From Planctomycetaceae bacterium (GTDB lineage Bacteria > Planctomycetota > Planctomycetia > Pirellulales > Pirellulaceae), in NCBI GenBank assembly GCA_002702965.1, contig PADE01000154.1, positions 8,371 through 16,422 on the forward strand: DNA of 8,052 nucleotides. Reading direction: 5' to 3'. The stretch's first letter is position 1. Each line of letters begins with the position of its first letter. The translations under genes and the position numbers were made by a program. Positions 1 through 7,165 of the stretch are shown in pieces. A model generated the notes under the pieces. The model was not told the origin of the DNA. It searched no databases and saw only the letters and a program-made list of their open reading frames with translations.

Positions 1-281
1 CGGCCGAGCGTTTCGAGTCGCGCCGGCTATTCTGGGGACACGGTCGCTCCCGCGCGATGCGCCACGGCGCTTGGAAGTTGATTCGCGGCGCGCCGGACCA
101 ACCAGCGCCCCAGTTGTTCGATCTGAAACAGGATCTGGCGGAGCGAAGCGATTTGGCATCGCAGCAGCCGGCCCGGCTCCGCGAGATGTTAGCCGCCGTC
201 GCGGCCTGGGAGTTGGAGACTTCCCGGGACGCCGCACCGCAACCTCGCACACCGCCGGACGACGAACCAACCGACCCTTAA
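1..281 (+). CDS. C-terminal fragment of a sulfatase-like protein (5' end outside the window)
   Basis: The reading frame is open from the left edge (first full codon at position 3) to a TAA at 279-281, giving about 92 residues. The visible part has the usual tail of planctomycete arylsulfatases: LFWGHGRSRAMRHGAWKLI, then a short loop, then QLFDLKQDLAERSDLA and a helix containing QQPARLREML. In this family that segment is the small C-terminal subdomain (R-x-G-x-W-K-L, then L-F-D-L, D-x-x-E). The catalytic Cys/Ser motif and metal ligands are missing because the gene is cut, so activity cannot be judged. An ATG at 57 lies inside this conserved segment and is not a start. The last 20 or so residues are Pro/Asp-rich and look like a disordered tail. 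The next gene starts 57 bp downstream on the same strand and is also a sulfatase, so the two probably form a tandem, possibly cotranscribed. Confident for the family, unable to say the substrate. Confidence 0.8.
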   Translation, partial: AERFESRRLFWGHGRSRAMRHGAWKLIRGAPDQPAPQLFDLKQDLAERSDLASQQPARLREMLAAVAAWELETSRDAAPQPRTPPDDEPTDP

Positions 282-290
282 GTCGCTCAA

Positions 291-309
291 CTGCCGCGCC
301 GATCGGCAG
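291..309 (+). terminator. Short hairpin between the two sulfatase genes (weak candidate)
   Basis: CTGCCG at 291-296 and CGGCAG at 304-309 are perfect inverted arms of 6 bp around a 7-base loop. They lie 9 bases after the stop of the upstream sulfatase and about 18 bases before the ribosome binding site of the next. No T run follows, so this is not a classical intrinsic terminator. It could be a processing or attenuation hairpin, or chance in GC-rich DNA. Confidence 0.2.
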
Positions 310-326
310 CGCGGCCCAGACAAGAC

Positions 327-331
327 GGAGG
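327..331 (+). promoter_or_regulatory. Ribosome binding site of the sulfatase gene
   Basis: GGAGG at 327-331 is a strong Shine-Dalgarno match, 7 bases before the ATG at 339. It supports this start over any downstream ATG, as does the signal peptide that follows directly. Confidence 0.75.
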
Positions 332-338
332 TGCCCGG

Positions 339-1871
339 ATGAAATGGAGAAGGTCGCTCTCTACGGTTCTGCTCGTCGCGACATGCGGCGCTGCGGGCGC
401 CGCGGAAACCAGACCGAATGTGGTCTTATTCCTGGTCGACGATATGGGGGTGATGGACACTTCGGTCCCCTTCCTTACCGATCGTCAAGGTCGGCCAACC
501 CGGTATCCGCTCAACGGCTTCTACCGGACTCCCAACATGGAGCAACTTGCTGCAGGGGGAGTGCGGTTCAATCAGTTTTATGCGATGAGCGTCTGCTCCC
601 CGACCCGCATCTCGATCATGACGGGCCAGAACGCGGCCCGCCATCGGACCACCAACTGGATCCACCCCGACCGTGACAACCGCGGTCCCCTGGGTCCGCC
701 AAAATGGAACTGGCGTGGCCTGGCGGCGGACGACGTGACGTTGCCGCGATTGCTACAGCGGGCCGGGTATCGAACGATCCACGTTGGCAAAGGGCACTTC
801 GGCCCCAGAACCTCCCGTGGGGCCGAACCGAAAAACCTCGGTTTTGACGTCAACGTCGCGGGGTGTTCGATCGGAGCACCCGCTAGTTACTACGGGCTGA
901 AGAACTACGGGCAGGGGCAGCAGCGGGCATCGCACGCGGTGCCTCACCTGGAGAAATACCATGGCACCGAGACGTTCTTGACCGAAGCGTTGACCCGCGA
1001 GGCGCAGATCCACGTCACCGCGGCAGTCCAAGCGGACCAGCCGTTCTTCCTATACATGTCGCACTACGCGGTGCACGCCCCGTTCCACTCGGACCCCCGC
1101 TTCGCTGCGAACTACACCGCTTCGGGGAAATCACCTCGCGCGCAGGCGTTTGCCACGCTGATCGAGGGCATGGATAAGTCACTCGGCGATTTGCGGGCCC
1201 ATCTGGAATCGCTGGGAGTGGCCGCCGAGACGCTGATTCTGTTCTTGGGTGACAATGGATCGGATGCCCCGCTGGGACCTCCTCACAAAGTCGCTTGCGC
1301 TGCGCCGCTGCGGGGAAAAAAAGGCGCCCATTATGAGGGAGGCATGCGGGTACCGTTCATCGCGGCCTGGTCCAAGTCCGTTGCCGGCCATCCCTTCCAG
1401 CAGCGCCTGCCGATCGCCGCCGGCGCGGTGCAAACGCAGTTGGGCGCTGTCACTGATTTGTTCCCGACCGTTCTCGCGCTCGCGAACGTACCGGCGCCCG
1501 GGGACCATGTGGTCGATGGCGCGCGACTCGATCGGTTGTTCACGGGGCAGCCCGACCCGTCGCGCGACGAGGTGTTTCTGATGCACTACCCGCACGCGCC
1601 GCATCGCAGCAACTATTTTACCTGTTACCGCCGCGGGGACTGGAAGGTGATTTACCACTATCACCCGAGCGCGTCGGCCGTGGCCGCGCACTATCAGCTG
1701 TTCGATCTTGGGGCGGATCCGTTCGAGTCTCGTGACCTGGCCGCCGCGCAGCCGGCGCGGCTGCGGCGGATGATGGGTCACCTGATCGCCAGCCTGCAAC
1801 AGCACCAAGGGGTTTATCCGGTGGTCGGCAAGCAGGACCGCACGGCCCGCATGCCGCAGCTTCCCCCGTGA
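339..1871 (+). CDS. Secreted formylglycine-dependent sulfatase (arylsulfatase family, S1-type)
   Basis: This 510-residue protein should hydrolyse sulfate esters, most likely on a polysaccharide or oligosaccharide, after export. A signal peptide is visible: basic KWRR, a hydrophobic stretch, and a likely cleavage near AAGAA (about residue 22). The sulfatase signature CSPTR is at residues 86-90; in this family Cys86 is converted to formylglycine by a separate maturase, not seen here. Other expected active-site positions are present: Asp34-Asp35 in LVDDMG, Lys151 and His153 in GKGHFG, His242 and His246 in SHYAVHAP, Asp305-Asn306 in LGDNGS, and Lys328 in RGKKGAHYEGG. Motif spacing and total length are normal for the family. 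The C-terminal subdomain (RRGDWKVIY, then QLFDLGADPFESRDLA, about 430-470) resembles the tail of the preceding gene, so the two are probably paralogues or at least the same subfamily. The usual K-W-H-x-G motif has Gly152 in place of Trp. The gene converges with the long minus-strand gene. The substrate cannot be read from the sequence. Confidence 0.95.
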   Translation: MKWRRSLSTVLLVATCGAAGAAETRPNVVLFLVDDMGVMDTSVPFLTDRQGRPTRYPLNGFYRTPNMEQLAAGGVRFNQFYAMSVCSPTRISIMTGQNAARHRTTNWIHPDRDNRGPLGPPKWNWRGLAADDVTLPRLLQRAGYRTIHVGKGHFGPRTSRGAEPKNLGFDVNVAGCSIGAPASYYGLKNYGQGQQRASHAVPHLEKYHGTETFLTEALTREAQIHVTAAVQADQPFFLYMSHYAVHAPFHSDPRFAANYTASGKSPRAQAFATLIEGMDKSLGDLRAHLESLGVAAETLILFLGDNGSDAPLGPPHKVACAAPLRGKKGAHYEGGMRVPFIAAWSKSVAGHPFQQRLPIAAGAVQTQLGAVTDLFPTVLALANVPAPGDHVVDGARLDRLFTGQPDPSRDEVFLMHYPHAPHRSNYFTCYRRGDWKVIYHYHPSASAVAAHYQLFDLGADPFESRDLAAAQPARLRRMMGHLIASLQQHQGVYPVVGKQDRTARMPQLPP

Positions 1872-1873
1872 TG

Positions 1874-1905
1874 GAACCGTGCAGATCGGCACGCTGTCGC
1901 GGTTC
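1874..1905. terminator. Hairpin in the convergent gap, possible two-way terminator
   Basis: GAACCGTG at 1874-1881 pairs with CGCGGTTC at 1898-1905 (8 bp, one G-T wobble) around a 16-base loop. It fills the 32-bp gap between the sulfatase stop (1869-1871) and the stop of the long opposing gene (1904-1906), overlapping the latter. The position suits a shared terminator, but neither strand has a T tract, so the call is weak. Confidence 0.3.
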
Positions 1906-4900
1906 ACCGGGGTGGATCATCCGGTTTGAGCACCAGTTCTAATAGGTCGATCAGGAAGCCGCGGACGGCGCCATCGGAGCGGAAACTCAGTTCGGAGGTT
2001 CCGGCCGGGAGTTCGACGGTTCCCACCGGTTGGCTGCGATAATCGTCCCAGCTTCCGGTCGAGGCGACCTTGCCGGTTAAGCGTTGACCGGCGATCGCGA
2101 GCTGGAAGCGGTTGCCGGCCGTCTCCTCGGCGCAGGCAAAACGCATCACGACCCGATACCGCCCGGCGGCCGGCACGCGCACCGACCAGACGGCCCGATT
2201 GCGGGCATCTGACCAGAACCCGAGATTCCGGTAGCGGTCCTCGAACACTAGGGTCGGGCCGTAGATCCGCGCGCGGCTGGCCGACAGGTGGAGCGACCGG
2301 TCTGCCCCGGCCGAGACGATTTCCGGCTGGTTACCGGGGAACGGCTTGGGGGGCGGTCCGATGTCCCGCAGATAGGCGATCAAATGGGCCACGTCGTGCG
2401 GTTTGAGCTCTCGCTCGACCCCTTCGGGCATCAGCGACTTACCGGTTCCCAGGAGACGATCGATATCGCGGCGAAGGACCACCTGTTGCTTGCCGTCCGG
2501 CCCCCGTAGAGTGATGCTGTTCCCCGTTTCTTGGGTGAGCATTCCGCCCACCTGCCGCCCCTCGACGGTGATCAGCAGGTAATCCAGATATTTGTCTTCG
2601 ACCGCTCGGTTGGGATCGAGGATCGCGGTCAACAGAGCCATCGGCGACTTGTCGGTCAGCGCGGTGAGATCAGGTCCGACGGGCTCGCCGGCGCCCTCCA
2701 GGCGATGACACTTGCTGCAGTGCTTGGCGAACAGTGCCCTGCCCGGCTCTCTTTTTCCGGGAAGGTCGAGCGCCGGTCGATAGTCCGCTAGGACCTCGGC
2801 GCGGTCTTTGCTGATCGCAAGTTCCAGTAGTTCCCGTGCGCGGGCCCGCGTCGCCTTGTCGCGGTGTTGACTGAGCTGCTGCCGGCGCCGCGCATCGAGG
2901 TGCCGCGGAGAGACACGTTGGGTCTCCAACGCGGTCAGCAGCGCGCCTGTCCAGGCTGGGCGACTCAGCAACCCGTCGAGAATCTGTGTACGCAGAGCAG
3001 GGGTGCGCGATCGCCAGGAGGCGAGCAATAACTCGGGGATGGTCTCGTGTCCCGTTTCGATCAGTGCCTCGACGGCGGCAGTCTGCAGGGCGGGCGTTTG
3101 CTGGGGATCGAGCAGACGAGAAATACGTTTCAGATCACGAACGGCAGCGCGTGCCGTGACCAGTCTGAGGGCGACCAACCGCTCGGCGTTGGGGGAGTCC
3201 TCCGAGTCGAGCCGCGAACGGGCCGCGGACATGAACGTCTCCAGTTGCCGCCGTAGCACCGGGGTTAACGCCTGGTCGAGCATGGGTTGTTTGCCACCCC
3301 CGGTGGCCAACAGCCGAGTCAGGAGGGCGGCGCGCGCTGACCAGGTTCCCCGCTCGCCGGAGAGCACGGCGGTCATCGCGGGCTGGATCGCTTTGGTGTC
3401 ACGGATCGAGACTGCCATCGACAACAACCTCTCGACCAGCGGCCAGACGCCCTCTGCGTCAGGCCGTTCGAACACCTCGGTGAGCACGGCCCGCAGATGG
3501 GTACTTGCGACCGAACTGAGCGCGGCCGCCTGCAGGTAGGGTTGCCCCGCGGGTGCCAGCATCAGATCGACCAGCGCCGTGGTGATGGCCGGTTCGATCG
3601 CGGTGGTGGCTCCCAACGTGTAGGCGACCTGAAGCTGGACCGCGAGATCGGGATCACGGGCGAGCGCCGCGACGCCGGCGCGCAGTGGCGCCGAGTCCGC
3701 GATCAGGGGATGGGCCAGACGGGCCGCGTGGCGTCGCACGCCCGGATGTCGATCGGTCAGTGCTGCCCCTACGTCGCTGGGTCGGAGCTCGCCGAGACCG
3801 TCGAGCGTGCAGAGCGCATGCAGGCGCGCTGTCGGTGTTGGCGAGGAGGACATCCGCCGCAGGTGAACCGTCGCCCCGGGGTCGGATTTCCAGAGCAACA
3901 TCTGTTGGACGGTGTCGCGGATCCAACCGTTAGGGCTCTCCAGCTGGGCGACCAGACCGGCCGTGTCGAGTCGGTCGAGTTGGGGCACGGCGCGCGCGGC
4001 GCGCGCGGCGGGGACCACTCGGTACAGCCGCCCCCGATCGCTGCCTGCTCTCAGGTCGATCCGTTGCTGCCAATCTTTGGGAATCCATTCGGGGTGCTCG
4101 ATCACCAGGCGGTACATGTCGGCGATCCACAGCGCTCCGTCGGGGCCGGTCCGGATCATCACTGGCCGGCACCAGTTGTCGCGCGAGGCAAAAAACTCCG
4201 ATTGTTGTTCATCCGCTGCGCGCTGACTACGAAAGCTGAGCCCTTTGCGGGTGACGATCTCGCGGTGCACCAGGTTGTGGACGGGTTCGCAGATGAATGC
4301 CTGCGTGGTGGAGGGGAACAGCAGCGAGTCTCGATAGATCATCGGGCTGCAGGCGGATGTAAAGCGGTTGAGCTTCGCCGGGTCGTTGAACCGCGCCAGC
4401 GAGCGACTGGTAGGAAACACGGGGGCTGCACCCGGTGCCACCGAGACCGCTAGCCGCACCGGAGGTGCTGTGAGGTAGGGGTTGCGGCTGAGGTAGTAAT
4501 CGTCGAGCACGTAGTGCCACATCGGGTTGCTGTTGTTTCCGCCAAACCAGTTTCCCCAGTCATCCCGGTTGCGGCCGAATTGGGTTTGCCCCGACTGGGC
4601 AGCCAGGTGCCCTTGGTCGGGACGAATGCGCAAATCGCGTCCCCGGATCGGTACTTGGATGCCGGTCTTGACCGACGTGACCGTACCCCCACTATCGCCG
4701 TTGGCCGCATACAGCCAGTTATCGAGTCCCCAGCGGAGTCCGTTGACACGGTGTTGCTGGTTCCCTTCCCCAAATCCGCGGTAGAGCACCTCGCGCCGAT
4801 CGGCGCGGCCATCCCCGTCGGTATCTTCGGCGAACAGGATGTCGGGTGCCGCCGTGATCAGGACTCCGCCTCTCCAGGCTTTGATGCCATTGGGAAAGGG

Positions 4901-7060
4901 GACCTGATCGAGAAATTCGATGGCCTGGTCGTAGCGACCGTCACCCGTCGTGTCGCGCAGCCGCTTGATGCGACCGCCCGCCGCGCCGAGCGGGTCGCCC
5001 GGCTTGTGCCAGTTGATGCCATTGGGGTAGTCGGCCATTTCCGCCACCCACAGGCTTCCATCGGGAGCCCAATCGAAGGCCACCGGGTCGGCGATGAGCG
5101 GTTCGCTGGCGATCAACTCGACGCGAAAACCCGCACCTACGTCGATCGAAGCCAGCGATTGCTGGGGTGAACGCGGTCCCGGTAGTTTCCCCTGGCGGTC
5201 CTGTTCCCGGTAGTGTGCTTCGAGGGTGCTGACCAACGACAGCCGGTCGACCAGATCGGGGTGGCGATCGGTATCCTCATTTTGGACCCAGAGGTGTTCC
5301 GAGTGGAACCAGGCCCCGTTGTCCGTGCCGTCTGGTCGCACGATCGAGGGGAACGCTGGCGCATCTGTTTTTTCGCGCCGCGCGTTGTCTACGACGGCCG
5401 TCGCCCAACCCGCCGCGAGTGACTCGAACAGGTACAGGCCGTAGCGCGCCGGGTTGGAAAAGAGGACATCTTGATCCCCATCTCGGTCGACATCGTGAAA
5501 CCGCAACCCCGTATCGCCACCCTGCAGGTCCGCGATGCGGGCTCCGGGAGCAGCGCGGCCAGGCCAACGGGGGTCGGGAATGGTGAACGGCAGTTGGAGC
5601 CACCGCTGGGCGCGGTGGTCGCGACGGTAGACCGTACCGTGCAGCGCGTCGAGCCACTCGCAGCGCCCATCGCCGTCGACGTCCCGCAAGCGTACTGCCA
5701 GCGCAGCCGGTTCAGCTTCGTCGCGCGGTGGGAGGCCTCGGTGCATCGTGGGGTCCGGTTGCCAGGCGCCGTCGCGGTAGTGCCAGGCCAGGTTGGGGCC
5801 GACGCAACTCGCCTGACCGTCCGACGCGAGGACACCGAAGCGGAGACGGGTCGCGCCGTTTGGGCCCGCTCCGCGCAGCGTGGCGGGAAAGGGGCCGATT
5901 TGCCAGCTCTGGGTCTGAGGTGACCAGGTACGGGTCTGCTGCACCTTGGAATTGGCGACGACCACATCGAGAAATCCGTCGTGATCGAGATCGAGCAGAC
6001 GCACGCCATTATCGTCACCCCGCGCGTCGCGCAGCGGTTGGCCACCTAACAGATGTCGATTGATCCGCGCCACGGCCTCGCGAAAATTGAGAAATTTGAT
6101 CTTGTCGCCGTAGCGTCCAGTGGCGTGATCGATCAACTCGATTACCTGGTCGTTGCGAATCCACCCGTGTGGATGGAAAACGAGGTTCATCACGCCCTGC
6201 TTGAGGACCGTCGCATCGAGCGCCAGCTTCAAATCGCGGAGGGTTTCCGGGTTGTTTGGACGTTGGATGTTCTGTCCCTGCCAGTCACTGGGAACCGTGC
6301 AGGGAAATTCCCAGCACTTCTGCCCGATCACATAGGGGTAGGGGTAGTTTTCGATCGTGTTGACAAACGAGGGAAACGGCAGGTAGTGCCGGAATCGCTC
6401 GGTTCCGTCGGGGCGGCGTGTAAGCTCGGCTGGCAGTTGCGCGTCGGCTGACGTAAACACGTTAAACACCGAGCTATCGATGGCCAGATAGTTTCCGGCC
6501 GGGGTCCGTCGGTTGAAGATTTCCAGCCAGAACCGTGGGCTGGGTGTATTCAATGAGTCGCAGCAGGGCATGCGGAACGCGACCGGGTGATTGCCCGGGA
6601 TTGTCGCTAACAGGTCCACACAGCGGTCATAGGTGCTCTTGGCTTGGCCGAAGTTACCCGCTTTGAGAAGTGGACAGGGATGATCGACCGTGTGGACCTC
6701 GATTGTGACACCCTCTTCGATCCACCGCTGGAGGCGTTGGTCCTGGGGATCGACCTGGTTGGTCATGATGCTCAGCGGCGCGCGGCCGTCGATCTGTTTG
6801 AGTCGGTCGAGGATCGGCCGCAAGTAGTTTTCGTAGTGCTGGGTGTCGCGCATGTCGTCGATGGCCAGAACGACGACCGCTTCCACCCCGGACTCGCCAA
6901 CCCACTGCGGCGTGGTCAATTTCGGAAACGTGCGGCTGACGTAGTACGGGGCCGCGGCGTCGTCCAGGTAGGTGAGGCGATTTCCGTCGGCCGATCGTCC
7001 GCCAGACGGGTGATTCACGACCAGGATGAGAAACATCAGGAACAGACGCGGAAATCGCAT
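1904..7060 (-). CDS. Exported multidomain protein: NodB-like deacetylase, VCBS repeats, PVC-type dehydrogenase, HEAT, CxxCH heme, CBM-like domain
   Basis: A single 1,718-residue reading frame (numbered from the ATG at 7060). Residues 1-24 are a signal peptide (MRFPR, hydrophobic core, likely cut near GGRSA). About 55-335 resembles a NodB polysaccharide deacetylase: Asp68-Asp69 (AIDDM), HTVDH at 123-127 as the metal-binding H-x3-H, Arg163-x-Pro165, Asp195, and His296/His298 in LVFHPHGW. This domain holds six of the protein's 15 cysteines. About 350-545 has three DxDxDG calcium loops (357-362, 460-465, 523-528), as in VCBS/FG-GAP repeats. About 638-1015 is the PVC dehydrogenase domain (the Piru_Ver type; FDWAPDGSLWVAEMADYPNG, then DTDGDGRAD and WIADMY). 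About 1028-1415 is an alanine/leucine-rich helical region like HEAT repeats. The heme domain (about 1436-1568) has CSKCH at 1448-1452 and Met1544 in SLMPEG as a likely distal ligand. About 1580-1712 is a beta-sandwich resembling CBM6/35-type modules (GSWDDYRS, ELPAGTSELSF). Likely role: extracytoplasmic glycan deacylation coupled to sugar or alcohol oxidation; substrate and electron acceptor are unknown. The dehydrogenase-to-heme part is the standard core, and the outer domains are additions. Confidence 0.9.
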   Translation of the reverse strand: MRFPRLFLMFLILVVNHPSGGRSADGNRLTYLDDAAAPYYVSRTFPKLTTPQWVGESGVEAVVVLAIDDMRDTQHYENYLRPILDRLKQIDGRAPLSIMTNQVDPQDQRLQRWIEEGVTIEVHTVDHPCPLLKAGNFGQAKSTYDRCVDLLATIPGNHPVAFRMPCCDSLNTPSPRFWLEIFNRRTPAGNYLAIDSSVFNVFTSADAQLPAELTRRPDGTERFRHYLPFPSFVNTIENYPYPYVIGQKCWEFPCTVPSDWQGQNIQRPNNPETLRDLKLALDATVLKQGVMNLVFHPHGWIRNDQVIELIDHATGRYGDKIKFLNFREAVARINRHLLGGQPLRDARGDDNGVRLLDLDHDGFLDVVVANSKVQQTRTWSPQTQSWQIGPFPATLRGAGPNGATRLRFGVLASDGQASCVGPNLAWHYRDGAWQPDPTMHRGLPPRDEAEPAALAVRLRDVDGDGRCEWLDALHGTVYRRDHRAQRWLQLPFTIPDPRWPGRAAPGARIADLQGGDTGLRFHDVDRDGDQDVLFSNPARYGLYLFESLAAGWATAVVDNARREKTDAPAFPSIVRPDGTDNGAWFHSEHLWVQNEDTDRHPDLVDRLSLVSTLEAHYREQDRQGKLPGPRSPQQSLASIDVGAGFRVELIASEPLIADPVAFDWAPDGSLWVAEMADYPNGINWHKPGDPLGAAGGRIKRLRDTTGDGRYDQAIEFLDQVPFPNGIKAWRGGVLITAAPDILFAEDTDGDGRADRREVLYRGFGEGNQQHRVNGLRWGLDNWLYAANGDSGGTVTSVKTGIQVPIRGRDLRIRPDQGHLAAQSGQTQFGRNRDDWGNWFGGNNSNPMWHYVLDDYYLSRNPYLTAPPVRLAVSVAPGAAPVFPTSRSLARFNDPAKLNRFTSACSPMIYRDSLLFPSTTQAFICEPVHNLVHREIVTRKGLSFRSQRAADEQQSEFFASRDNWCRPVMIRTGPDGALWIADMYRLVIEHPEWIPKDWQQRIDLRAGSDRGRLYRVVPAARAARAVPQLDRLDTAGLVAQLESPNGWIRDTVQQMLLWKSDPGATVHLRRMSSSPTPTARLHALCTLDGLGELRPSDVGAALTDRHPGVRRHAARLAHPLIADSAPLRAGVAALARDPDLAVQLQVAYTLGATTAIEPAITTALVDLMLAPAGQPYLQAAALSSVASTHLRAVLTEVFERPDAEGVWPLVERLLSMAVSIRDTKAIQPAMTAVLSGERGTWSARAALLTRLLATGGGKQPMLDQALTPVLRRQLETFMSAARSRLDSEDSPNAERLVALRLVTARAAVRDLKRISRLLDPQQTPALQTAAVEALIETGHETIPELLLASWRSRTPALRTQILDGLLSRPAWTGALLTALETQRVSPRHLDARRRQQLSQHRDKATRARARELLELAISKDRAEVLADYRPALDLPGKREPGRALFAKHCSKCHRLEGAGEPVGPDLTALTDKSPMALLTAILDPNRAVEDKYLDYLLITVEGRQVGGMLTQETGNSITLRGPDGKQQVVLRRDIDRLLGTGKSLMPEGVERELKPHDVAHLIAYLRDIGPPPKPFPGNQPEIVSAGADRSLHLSASRARIYGPTLVFEDRYRNLGFWSDARNRAVWSVRVPAAGRYRVVMRFACAEETAGNRFQLAIAGQRLTGKVASTGSWDDYRSQPVGTVELPAGTSELSFRSDGAVRGFLIDLLELVLKPDDPPR
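2705..2719 (-). other. CxxCH heme c attachment site within the long protein
   Basis: The codons TGC AGC AAG TGT CAT encode C-S-K-C-H, where the two cysteines would bind heme covalently and the histidine would be the proximal ligand. The context GRALFAKHCSKCHRLEG followed by VGPDLT is typical of the PVC-type cytochrome c domain (the TIGR02603 type). Covalent attachment needs an exported protein, in agreement with the signal peptide. Confidence 0.9.
3989..4006. repeat. Tandem 9-bp GC repeat in the long gene
   Basis: GGCGCGCGC occurs twice in direct succession (3989-3997 and 3998-4006), followed by a partial third copy (GGCG). On the minus strand it encodes the Ala/Arg stretch ARAARA at about residues 1019-1024, in the linker between the dehydrogenase and HEAT-like regions. 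Each unit is three codons, so gain or loss of a unit would keep the frame. Confidence 0.6.
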
Positions 7061-7067
7061 GAGCACA

Positions 7068-7071
7068 TCCT
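7068..7071 (-). promoter_or_regulatory. Ribosome binding site that decides the start of the long gene
   Basis: Reading on the minus strand, AGGA at 7071-7068 lies 7 bases before the ATG at 7060-7058. The alternative GTG at 7066-7064 is only one base away from this box, too close for initiation. The ATG is therefore preferred, shortening the protein by two residues and leaving a normal signal peptide start MRFPR. Confidence 0.6.
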
Positions 7072-7148
7072 GTTGCGGCTTTGCGGTGCATGCAGTCGAG
7101 GTCGATCGTGACCCGTCCCACGTGGATACGTGTTACCACAGCGGGGTT

Positions 7149-7165
7149 TCGCTCGAGGCGAGCGA
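7149..7165. repeat. Perfect 7-bp inverted repeat upstream of the long gene
   Basis: TCGCTCG (7149-7155) and CGAGCGA (7159-7165) are exact inverted arms with a 3-base spacer, about 90 bases upstream of the ATG at 7060. It could be a regulator-binding site or an RNA hairpin in the leader or in the 3' region of the preceding gene. No T tract follows on either strand. Confidence 0.5.

Noticed and set aside
339..404. Lipoprotein signal in the sulfatase (VATC before Cys16)
   Set aside because: Thr at -1 does not fit a lipobox and an ordinary signal peptidase I site follows at AAGAA.
71..676. 201-residue plus-strand open frame spanning the two sulfatases
   Set aside because: It overlaps both sulfatases in another frame, including the CSPTR region, and its translation is low-complexity Arg/Pro/Ser.
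1179..1907. 242-residue minus-strand open frame opposite the sulfatase
   Set aside because: It lies wholly across a well-supported sulfatase, has an Arg/Gly/Val-rich composition typical of antisense frames in GC-rich genes, and shows no domain.
3497..4453. 318-residue plus-strand open frame opposite the long gene
   Set aside because: It is antisense to the dehydrogenase and HEAT-like regions, has a biased Arg/Gly composition and no ribosome binding site or recognisable motif.
4514..5170. 218-residue plus-strand open frame
   Set aside because: It is antisense to the strongly conserved core of the dehydrogenase domain and is explained by codon bias.
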